64,000 nucleotides of DNA from Ischnura elegans (taxonomy: Eukaryota > Arthropoda > Insecta > Odonata > Coenagrionidae): positions 496,001-560,000 of the forward strand of contig NW_025791658.1 of assembly GCF_921293095.1 (NCBI RefSeq). The letters are read 5' to 3'. Made by a program: the position numbers and the translations under genes. The notes beneath the pieces were generated by a model. That model did not search any database. It was not told where the DNA came from and worked only from the letters and a program-made list of their open reading frames with translations. Below are positions 26,901 through 38,900 of the stretch, piece by piece. Each line of letters opens with the position of its first letter. Within the stretch, counting starts at the first letter, position 1.

Positions 26901-29900
26901 AAGAGATTGCTATTCACTGCCTTTGATGCACCAGGTGATGGATAACATTGTACATTTAAAAGGGCATTAACGAAAATAAGAACGTAAACAAAAATAAAAA
27001 GTTATCCTTATCACAAACAATGAAAATAAAATCATTTTTACCAACCTACATTTTATGGAAGTCTTCTTTGAAAGTCTTTCTACCACAATCTTGTACTGCC
27101 AACAAGACACAAACTACAGTCAACAGCACGTATCATCTTTTTTAAATGGCATTATGTGCACTTATAAACTATAAAATTAATAAAAACCACACTTTCGATG
27201 TAATATACCAAAAACAATAATTAATTTCCTACCTTATATTTCTCCGCTTTTCATTTGAATACGCTTTGATGTAAACAAATGTTTGTTCATGTGGAAAGAA
27301 GACGTAAAGAAATAAACATTTCAAGAATTACTTTCTAAATTTCCTACCTTATCTTTATCAGTTTTTCGTTTTAATTCCTCTATCTTCTTTTCCAATTTAG
27401 ATTCTCTTGCTTGCATATACAAAGGTGTTGCTATGATTATTTGTTTGTATGATTGCTGTGCTGCCACTGGATTTTGGTGGCCATTTTTTGAACTAATCCC
27501 CATTCTCAATTTTAATTGAATAGACAGATAAATAAGTGGAAATTTATTGTTTTCACAATTTTTTCTGGGGTTTCAGACAATTTTAGAGGGGGTCTTCATG
27601 AGACTTTTTGTCCTATCTCGTCTCGTTCACCCCAAACATTTGTATGAGTGAGTGAATGAATGAATGAGTGGTCATTGAGGGGCTTTATAGTTTATAGATA
27701 AGCCCAGTGTGTCCTAGCATTAATGCAGTAATGCTGGTGATTTTTTGTCCAATTTTATTTTTTTATGAAGACCGCGGAAAAAATTGAGGGAGAGTGAAAA
27801 TCATGCATGGATAATGCGCAACACGGATAAACCGCAGCCTAACAATCGGGAGACTGCAGTTATCAATTAATGTCTGCCTCGGTTGTGGCATGGATAAGTC
27901 CTCGCTTACCATACCGAAGGTTACGGGTTCCCGTCCTGCCTGGATAGATTGTCCATTCCAGGACATGAGTGTGTGTGATCGCCTGTTGTTGATTGTTTAA
28001 ACTCCCGATGTAAAGGCCTCATGGTGCTATTGATGGGGGTTATAGGGTAGTTTCCTTCATCAAAGAAAACGAAAGGCATTGACTGCGATTCATTACCCAC
28101 CGTTAGTGTATTCATAATATACAAATTATTTGGTTTTAGAAATACCGGTTGAGACGAATGGCAACGGTCAATTTTAACCTCATTTGAAAAAGGCCAGAGT
28201 GGCGCCCATGCGATGCCATTCCACGTGACGTCACAGGGACCTAGTTTCTATATGAGTGCATAGGAATGCGATGGTGGTTGGCGTAACATGGTGAAACTCC
28301 TTCATGATGCACAAAGGTTAAGAAAACACTTAGCTGTTTCACAAAATAAAATATATTGCGACCGGTTTCGATACAGCGTATCATCATCTGGCATAGGAGT
28401 GCATAGGAGTTTTACATCGTCTGAGAATACTATTGTATGCTTGACCATGTAGGCTATCATATTGTAGCGATAGAATTAAATATCTTATCACTACTTGCTT
28501 TTTTTTTAACTTCTTTATTCTTCAACTTTCTCTTTTTAAGTACAAAAGAATCAATGAACTTCCATGTCCCTCTTTCGTCCCCAAAAACATAAACAACCCC
28601 CTTTTATTGGTTATTTTCCATGACAACTTGTAAGTCGAGTTAATGAGGGTTTTCTATAACATTTATAACATACACGTCATGGCATGCATGATAATAGGCG
28701 ATACAGATATAAAGGTATATAGGTGGTACACAACCGGTTGCGCAATGTAAATTAATATTAATAATAAATAATTAGTAATAATATTAATGTTAATAATAAA
28801 TATTTAATAATAATAAGTGGATAATAATTAGTGGTGGGAGTCTGCTATAATGCAATTCACAAACAAGGTCTCGGAACGCATCTTGTTTATAATACTTATG
28901 TAGCGGACTAAATGTAGGGGGAAAAGAATTCGTTGTAAGTTTCTGTATTTCAAGAAACAAATTTATATTGAGGTTTTTAACATTACTGTGCATGATTGAA
29001 TTGATTTTGTGATGTTAGAAATTATTGAAAGGTCCCTTGAATTTCAGGTGCCTGACAAAGTATTGTCGGCCGCGGTCAAGCCTGGGAAGGTGAAACTGGA
29101 GCGCACTTCTGGGAACGAAGAAGAGAGAGAAGGTGTCCCAAGCCAAGCAGACCAATGCAGTGGCAGCACAAAGGACAACGCATCAAGCACGGTAATGATT
29201 GTTTATCCTTGTTTGTAGTGGTAGCTTTCAGATTATATACATGTCAGCTATATTTTCTTTTGTCCTCTATATTATTTCTATTGTATAGATACCTTTTTCT
29301 CAACTTATACACAACCAAACTTACCAAAAGGCACAAAAGGTACCAAAATGCACAAAATTTATCAGAGAACCTGTGACTGAAAATGGTTGTTAAAAATAAA
29401 AAAATAATCGATTAAAAAAATAATCAATTCCGGCAAGATTGTCCTCATCCCAAGAATACAGTTGACGCCGTCGGATCCCACAATGCCTTTCAATTTGACT
29501 CGCAGACAATTTCCCATTAAGGTTTCCTATGCGATGACTGTTAACAAGGCTCAGGGTCAGAATTTGCAAAGAGCTGGCTTATTCCTGCCTGACCGTGTAT
29601 TCTCTCATAGCCAACTTTATGTAGCACTCTATAGGGGAAGATCTTTTAAAAATATTTTTGTGAATATTAAGGAAAATGCTAAACAAGTACAGTGGAACTT
29701 GGTTAGTACGTTCCTCCTTAGTACGTTTTCCTCGTTAGTACGGCGATTTCCCTCGGTCCCGGTACTATCCGAACAAAATACAGGTAAAAGAATTTGGTTA
29801 GTACGTTTGAAAAAATTGCTCTTTCCTGGTTAGTACGCTCAATTGCTTGCTGTGACGCAACCCGCAATTCGTTCTCTAGTGTCTTCTTAAGGGTCGCAAA

Positions 29901-32900
29901 CGTCTGAATTCATGATTTAATTTATTATTATTAGCCATTAACATTCTTCCATTCATTCCACATCTCTTTCTTCGACCGTAATTTATCCAAATGCATTTCT
30001 GAATTCTTGTGACGTGATGAAAAATATAATGCGGCCATTTTTTGGAAATGTCTGACTATGAAAAACTACAGCCAATAAGAAGCCCCAATTTTCCCCACCC
30101 CGAGCTCCTCACCTTCTGTTGCCTTTGGAGCTTGGGAGTGCCCACTGCTGCGCACAAAGTTCGTGAGTGGGCAATTGTTGCTATTGCACGAGTTATCATG
30201 ATGAAGAAATGAGTCTTAACGGTATTAGACAATTCCCACATTATCTAAAGCAGTACTGCTCCATAAACTCGACGTCGTGCGTATTTACTTGACTACTGTT
30301 GCGGGAGCAGACGATCCTCTGGATCTCCACGCGAAGCTTAGCTTAAAAATACTTGATCTCGGAACGAAAGCAGACGACATTAGACAAATTTTGAAAGTAA
30401 ATTTCAACTGTTTAATATAAAATTTTCTTGTAATTACGTCGTAATCTAATACACGGCGAATGATTTCATTCCCCGTGTGTAACGAAGAAATCATCATCAT
30501 TCAGCATTATCATTCACTGTGTACAGTCATCATCATCATTAATATCAGCCTTCTGACACGGAGAGGGAAAGGAATATAAGCATTACTCGGGAAAAACCCT
30601 CTAATGGCCGATATGGCAGAAGGGGGGGGGGGGGGGGGCTCTTAGCAGGGCAAGTGCGTATCCCGAACACATACGATAAACTTTCTGCTAAAAAGAAAAG
30701 GAGATGCATATTGGGTGCAAGCAGCCGCGCTTCGCTCATTGATTAATGCTCACGATGCCAATATGACCCAAGGGGCTTGGTCCCGAATGGAAGAGTGCAC
30801 AGGGTGACTCATATGTTTTCATCTCTCTGTTCACAATTGATCAGATATCGATGTATTTATTCTTTCACTGAAATGGAAACTGATTATAGCCAAGACATAT
30901 CTTAGTTTCCCTCAGTCGCATAAAAGCTAATTGCTGACTTTATTTAAAATTAAAGTGAATATTTCAGTGCGCCTGAATGCACGCATGATAGTAGTGGATT
31001 TGCCTAGTGTTCCAAAAATGGAACACTGTTAAATAAAAGCCTATAGCTAAAACAAAATACATTGTTTCAAAATTTTCCTCTTATAGCACTATAGGTTATC
31101 TATTACTGAACATGCAGGGAAAAATTCACAACATTTGAGCGTAATGGCAAATAGTTATTAATATAACATTTGAGATGGTCTCAGAAAAACTGTCTTGAAA
31201 GAAAAGACCAATATATAGCAATACACTGACTGAGATGGGTTGGCCAAACAGACTGATTCTTTGCGCCCCGTAATAAAATATGTCTTTGGTTTTGAGGTTC
31301 AAAAAGAAAAACCGTAGCATTATGCTGTATAATGAGTCGTAATAATTAAATTAGAAAGTCGCGTCAGGTGTTCCAATAATGGAACACTAGGCATAAATGG
31401 GTTAAAACTATGTAATTCAAGCTAAGCCCAGGTCAAGTTGAGTCGTCAACAAGCACGTCACCTTGTGTGTAAATGAATCTCCAAGCAATTGTTCACTATC
31501 AGTAATGGCCATGCTCTTTTTGACAAACTGATTTCTCTCCAAACTTTTGCAATTTCATTTCATCGAAAGATGAGCTTATCAACAAAGTGTAGCAAAAATA
31601 TTATTGATAACCAAGAATAAAATAAATATTTTTTTAATTATATTAATTATTTATTTTATGTATATCTTATCTAGTGTCTAGTTGTATGCAAAAATATTAA
31701 TATAAAAAATCATATGCAGTACACTCCCGATGATGGGGAGAGACGACACGAATAATCGAGGAACACGGATTACCCAAACTTTCACTTAAATGTCTTGCAA
31801 TGTTCATAATTTACGTAAAACAAGCAATATATTATCATTTATGCAGTTATTCTATTACTTTAGAGTGCTGCCTGGACTCATTTTGAGATTTTTTTGCCAG
31901 TTAGCAGTCTTTTTAGCGGCGATAACATGGTTGTACTTGTATTATTAATGCTCCATGTAAGGCCTGGTTTCGAAAACCAAAGTTTTGCAGCTGTGTGATC
32001 ACAAATACTGAAAAGTGGTTTGCACGAATGCTTCAAGACCACTGCTCGACGCCGGATACTACACTGTCAGGCATCATGCCATGTTGTCGCGTCTCGCATA
32101 AGTTGCCCAGGTTGCAACTGCTGCGGGACGTGTATCCATGATCAGGGAGTGCTCCCGTGAATGCAGCTATCACGCAATCGCGTCCGTTTTATGAAGGGGA
32201 TTTTAACAGAAATAATAAGCCTGGTGTATCATAGCATTAATGCAGTAATTCCGGTGACTTTGCATCCGATTTTTTTTTTTTATAAAGATCATGGAAAATG
32301 TGAGTGATAGTGAAAATCATGCACGGATAATCCGTAACATGGACAAACCGCAGGCGGATAATTGTGAGTCTGCTGTAGTATCATTCAAATTTAAACTAAA
32401 TTAATAATTTACATTAAGAATAAGATTTCATATTTATTAACCCTCAAGCGTCTAAAGTACGCCAATCTTCGAAAACGAAGGATTTTGACATATGTACATT
32501 CTGGTCTAGAATGGCCTCGTGTATTATTATAATGTCATTTTGACTGTCCATAGTGCAAGTTTTCAGAGCTCAAAGTATTGTATCTAATGCACTGAATAGT
32601 AGAGGCCTTCACACGTCGTAGAAATCCATCTTACTGATTTGTGAATGAAAAACTTTGCTGTTTCTACAATTTGGAACTTTATTTTCCTGACTAGTTTCGA
32701 TATACTGTATCATATTCATAGGACTAGCAGTACAAGTAGCGACGTTGCCGGTTATATACCAAAGAGGGGAAGCTATATACCATACTTGTACTGCTAGTCC
32801 TATGAATATGATACAGTGTATCGAAACTAGTCGGGAAAATAAAGCTCCAAATTGTAGAAACAGCAAAGTTTTTCATTCACAAATCAGTATTGTATCTAAT

Positions 32901-35900
32901 TTATTTTTAGATTGGCAAGAGGAACCGACACCTATGGCATATAAATTACGCCCCGTGACCAGCCCTATACCTCGTGCTTTGCTTTTCTTGAATGGCCGCG
33001 TGTATTCTTACAATGTCATTTTGACTGTATACAGTTTTTAAAGCACAAATTTATGTTAGATCTGCAAGAGGAATCCAACACCCGTTCCGTATAAATTACG
33101 CCGCGCGACCGGCCGTGTACCACCTGTGTACCTCTATATCTGTATAACCTATAAATGTACAAGTTTGAACTACCTAATAAAAGTGTACCGGGACTAGCCA
33201 CGGTGATAACTTTTTACGGAGTCACCCGCAATGCACAAATAGTGCGAAAAATCCAGAGGAAAAAATCATTCACCTTGACTGGGATTCGAACCCGGATCCC
33301 TCGATTTCCGGCCGAGTGCTTTAACCAGTTAAGCTACCGAGGCGTCATTCTCCCCTGTGGAAATTTGTGGACTATACCGGACAAGGTGGTATGGACTGCT
33401 GAGCATATGATGCGACTAGCAGTCCAGGTCATGCGCATGGCGCCACAGCCGGAGAGCAAAGCCCGAACTTTGAACACTAGAGGTGTTCGCTCTGGACTTA
33501 TTTAAGTATACCGGGACTAGCCACGGTGATAACTTTTTACGGAGCCACCCGCAATGCACAAATAGTGCGGAAATCGAGGGATCGGGGTTCGAATCCCAGT
33601 CAAGGCGAATGGTTTTTCCCTCTGTGGATTTTTCGCACTTGAACTAATATCTACAAGTTAAGTTAAATTTTAACAGAAAACGAGCGTCAACATGTAAATC
33701 AGTGGCGTAACTTGGAATATGTTCTGGGGAGGATGAGATGGCCTGGGGCGAGAATATAAAAAAAAAATGAAATGCCTGAATATACATTTTACATCATTTT
33801 GGCACTAGAAATTTAAATTCAAGCAGGTGCAGTTATTATATTTCAAAACTAGGCAATATTTTTAAGTAGCTTTTCTATTTCTCTGATGTTTTGGGCCATT
33901 TGAAAATGTAGTCTTACTACGTATTAAAACGGTCAAAGTATAAGTTCTATTATATTATTGATTGATGTTCATTTTCTTATACTCCCGTTAGTAGATGCCA
34001 GCATTTTTTAGCATTGTGCCTGAACGATATTGTTATCATTTCAATGATTGAGACATGTTAATTTTCGTTTAATGGGATATTCCATTTGGGAAAATTTCTC
34101 GTAAATTACTTGATCTGCGATTAAAACCAAACTAATTTTACTGTGGATTTCCTAATGTTTAGCAAGTGTGTGCAATTGCATGTGTACATCTTACGGTATC
34201 TTAGTATGTGGTCCATTGCATTGCAAGTATTGGTCATCGATTATTTCCGAAGGTGGTTGCTTAGGGTGAATTGTTCATAGAATAAAGTGAAGAAAGTAAT
34301 TAGCTGTTTACTTAGTAATGGGCTCCATCAAGCGAGTGTGTTGGTTAGTGCCTTAGCACTTAAAATGCAGGAAATGTCAATATGGGCTATTACAAATTAA
34401 ATTGATTTTTAATGAAAGTTTTTGGAGAAACTTGATAAGTTTCGTACATTTTTATAGATCTATCCCCTCATCCCCCGCCATAGGTACGCCACTGAAATAG
34501 ATGCATATACAGTGGACAAAGTGGTGGGAATTTATTAATTAACTCTTAGGTGCTCGCTTGTAGTGGATCATGGTCCCTTTCATAGTGGTGAGGGTATTCC
34601 CTATCGTACCCTTCCATCCCTATCCCCACCCCGGGTATCTTCGACTGGCTCCTTAATCGCGGCGGCGCAAAGTGGGCTGAAATCGAAAAAAGCCGGACAA
34701 AACTTAAAAATCGATTTTTTTTTTGTGTGGAAATTGAAACTTTGCACAGGTGTTGTCAATACATTAGTGCATTTTTTAATGCAAACCGTTTTTCATAGGT
34801 TACTTCTTTAAACAAATTACTTGGCCTCAAAGTTAAACAAATTTTGCAAAAATTGCCCGCATTGAATTTTTCCCGAAATCCAGCATGTTAAAACTAATTT
34901 GCCACACATTCTGTTATAATTCAAGAGAAACAAAAATTTACAATATTATTATGCAATTTGTTATTGATAATTTAGTAGTATAGAAAATGTTTTCCAGGGT
35001 TACGCTTTCCCTTTTCCCTACCTATACCCTATCCCCAAACATCATTGAAAGTGTGAAGTATGGAGGTTTATGATGTAAAGAGGTTCACTACATAGAGGTT
35101 TTACTGTATTATTATCCTCATCATTCAGAAGTGAGTTGTAATCATTTATTTCTGTTCAATTTTCTTTCAAGGCACAGAAGCCATCTAGCTTGCCTGTACC
35201 TATCAACCTCTCCAGTGAGGAACCCCGCTACCATTTACTCCCAGATCGAGCTCATGGATCCTCCAGCAGCGCCCCCTGCTGTACAGAAAACTGCATTCAC
35301 GGGAACTCACACTGCAAAGGAAAAGTTCTTGACCGAACAATGATCGACCTCACCACTTCTCCTGAACCTAACGATGTGAGGACTCCGGGCACAGATGGTG
35401 CAGCATCGTATGGGAATGCTTCGGAAATCAAAAGTGGTGCTACGGTTGGGGGTGAGATTTCTGGTGGAACGACTGCTGCGAGCGGTAATGTATTGGGAAG
35501 GCTTCAAGATTTTGCGAAAACATTGGGACCCGGTATTCTGTTACCAATTGGGAAAGCCATGCCTATCGCTGGTACCTCCCTCAGCGGTCAGACCGGTAAG
35601 GAATCCAATCCAGGTGAGAGCTTTGTGAAATCTTCACCTGCAGTTAGTTCGCCAACTGCTGGAACCGCTAATGTCCCCACTGTCGGGAGTGATATAGGTG
35701 TGAAAACTGGACAAGTTACCAACAGCAATAGTGATTCTTCGTCAGTTAATGTTAGGAGTGCTAACATTGCGGGTGTTTTGGGCAATGTAGTGGTGAATCC
35801 AGGACAAGTTACGGTTGGTAACAGTGGCCTCTCGGTGACTGATGCAAAGAATACCAACAATGCGGGTGTCTCGAGTAAGGCTGGGGTTAATTCTGTACCA

Positions 35901-38900
35901 GCTACGGTTGGTAACTCTGGTCCTACAGTGGTCGACTCAGGGAATGCCAACATTACGGGTGTTTTTGGTAACCTACAGGTTAATCCTGGACAAGTTACAG
36001 TCAGTAACAGTGATGCTTCTGGGAATAAAATGTCAACGGGTGTCGTTACTAAATTTGTGGTCAATCCCGGACAACTTACAGTTGACAGTGGTTCTGCAAA
36101 GATTGATGCGGGTGATGCCAACTTAGCTGGCATTGTGGGTAATACAAATGTTTATCCGGGACAGAGTAGTGTGGGAATCAATGCTCAGTCCATTGATCCG
36201 AAAGGACTTAATATTTCATCGTCGCAAGCATATATAGCCCTGCCTAACGGCTTGATAGTTCCTTTAATGATCAACCCATGTATGTTAGGTAATATGGCAC
36301 CCTCTACTATGCCGAATGTAGTACCGACCCTCAGTGTCCCAGTGAACTCGGTGATTGGCAGGAACAGTGCTACCCCGGAAACAAACAGCCCCCAACCACC
36401 CGCAGTACCAAGTGTCTCTCCATCTGTGATGGTTAACAACCCACCGGGGAATCTTACATTCCTTTCTACCTTTTTACAATCATCTAATAGTACAGATGTT
36501 GCTGCGAACCTTGGTAAAAGTGGGCAGACTTCGTCATCAAACTCTGTTCATACCCAGTCTGCAGTGCTAAGCGTCTCACCATCTTTATTGGTGAAAAATC
36601 CACTGGGGAGCCTTACCTTCATGTCTGCCTTGGGGAATGCTGTCACGAAATCGTCTGCAGTGACAGATATTGTCACTAATGTCGATGAGAGCAGGCAGCA
36701 TTTGTCCCCTAGCTTCATTCGCACCCAATCTCCTTTGCCTAGTGTTGCCCCATCTGTTACGGTTGACAATCCACCTGGGGACATCTCGTTAATGTCTGCT
36801 GTTGATAATACTGTTGCACAATCCTCCGTTTCCACAGATATCGCGGCGAATCCCGTCAAGAGTGGGCAGCGTTCTTCGTTGAACTCGGTTCACGTCTTGC
36901 CTGATGACGGCAAGCGAAGTCGGACGAGGGAACTTGCGGAGGAGAGTGACCCAAAGAAGAAGAAGGTGGCGTGTTTGTGTCGGCACGTTTGGACACAGAC
37001 GGAATCTTACGGCCCGGGATCTCGTGCCGAAAACGATCCGCCACCCGTGGGGATTGAGCGGAAACAGCTGATGTGGATGAGGATTTCCCCAACTTCCTAC
37101 AGGGATAAGCACACGCAAACGGGCGTGGACGAGAACCTCCATCTGGGGAAGGTTTGTCACGCAAGACCAACCCCCGCTTTTGAGCCCATTCACGGCTTGA
37201 ACACCGGACCGTTTGGGGAAGGAGGTGGATCGGAACGGACGGATGATCCAGGAGAAATCTCAATCTTGAACGCCGATACGCGCATATATGTCGATCCAAT
37301 CATCACTCTGCCTGGGGTTCATCCTGAATACGATTGGGATAAGGCATCTCGTAACGTGAGGGCGAGACTGATGTCGGAAGTCATGAGGGCCAGGGCGGCT
37401 CAAGTCACGGCGCAAAATGTGGACGAGAGTGCATCTACCTCCAAGGATGGAGGGTGTTTGGGGAACATGACTGTGCAAGGTGCTGAAGCTAGCGAGGGGT
37501 TCACGCTACAAAGTGGAAGGGGACGCGGTAGGAGAAAGAGTTCTCGTGTTCCTGACGAAAGACTTGCGTCAGATGTCAGAAGCAATTCTGTTCCTCAAAT
37601 CGATGCCAACAATTCTTCATCTTTAGGCCTAAGTCATGCCAGAGTAGTGGTGAAGGAAGAGGTTGAAGCTGAAAAACTGTCTGAATGTACCGAAATTGTT
37701 GACGTTGTGGGCGCTATCACCGAAACTGCTCAGGAAACTGTCACCTCAAAATTAAACCGTACCGATTCATTATCCATGGACGCAAACTGTACCGAAGTCG
37801 TGGTTAAAGCAGAAATCGAAAGTGTAACAGAGACGATCCAATCGCAAACTGTAGCCGGTGGTGTAAACCCAGTAAAAACATTTCAGTCCATCAATGATGA
37901 GAGAGGGATATTGGGAGTCGTACCCAATGTTTCTTCGCAACGTAATTCAGACAGTTCTCTGCTCGATCGAGGAGGAATTGGAAAGGTTTTTGTCAAGGAA
38001 GAAGTCCAGGATTCTTACGAGCAGGAATCGTTTCAAGCTTCAAGTGAACAGTCACGAATCAGTGAAGCCAGAAAAGATAATATTCAGTTTGGTAATGAAG
38101 GACTGGAGTCGGGAAGCAGAGATGAAATCGCAACCCATTATGACGCAAGGGATCTTTCCCGTGAAGGCCATGCCCTTCCAGGAGTTGCAGTGAAGGAAGA
38201 AATGAAGAACGTAGCTGAATGTGAAGATGTTTCTGCTGCAATTGAAGAAGTCCCTTCAGAAATTGATGCCACTGGTTTCAGGTCAGAATACTGTCGGGCT
38301 GGAATTGCAAACAACATAAATCGGCCGGTTGGTGCAGGTTATCCGAGCATGGAGGAAAGCTTAAGAAGCGTTCCAACTCCCAGTGTGCAGGTCACTTCGC
38401 GTACCGAACCTGGTGGTTTTATTGTTGAAAGTTTTCACTCGACTAATGAAACGTTTCGACCCAATATTGGAGCCGATATTTCAACTTTGGATCAACGCAA
38501 CAATGCCGCCCCCCTTCACGTGGAGAATACTTCACAAGAAACAGTGTCTACCAATGCAGAGGCATTTGTCAAAGAATGGGCATCGTTGAGAGGTCAAATC
38601 AATGTTGATAGGGGTGAAGGCGCCCAATCTGTTGATGAGATACTTGCGTCGAAACCTAATCCTTTGGAGAATGCTTTACAAAGAGGAGAGACAACTAATG
38701 GAGAGACATTAGTTAAAGAAGAAGTCCAAAACACGGGCGAAGGGGTATTGTTGGGAGGTGAAATCGGTGTCGATAGGAGTGATGGTGCCCTGTTATCTGT
38801 TAATGAAAGACTTACATCTGAGCCTAAGTTATCTCCGCAATATGAATCAGAAGATGATGACTCCACTCACGAAGACACTGGTTTCAACGAAGATATCCCG

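Noticed and set aside
33265..33345. A tRNA gene on the minus strand
   Set aside because: A and B box-like sequences exist, but the acceptor stem does not pair and no T-run terminator follows. The sequence is part of a repeated SINE.
35588..37299. Long minus-strand open frames opposite exon 7 (up to 181 codons)
   Set aside because: They are antisense shadows of the exon 7 frame, created by its codon composition. They lack splice context and domains.
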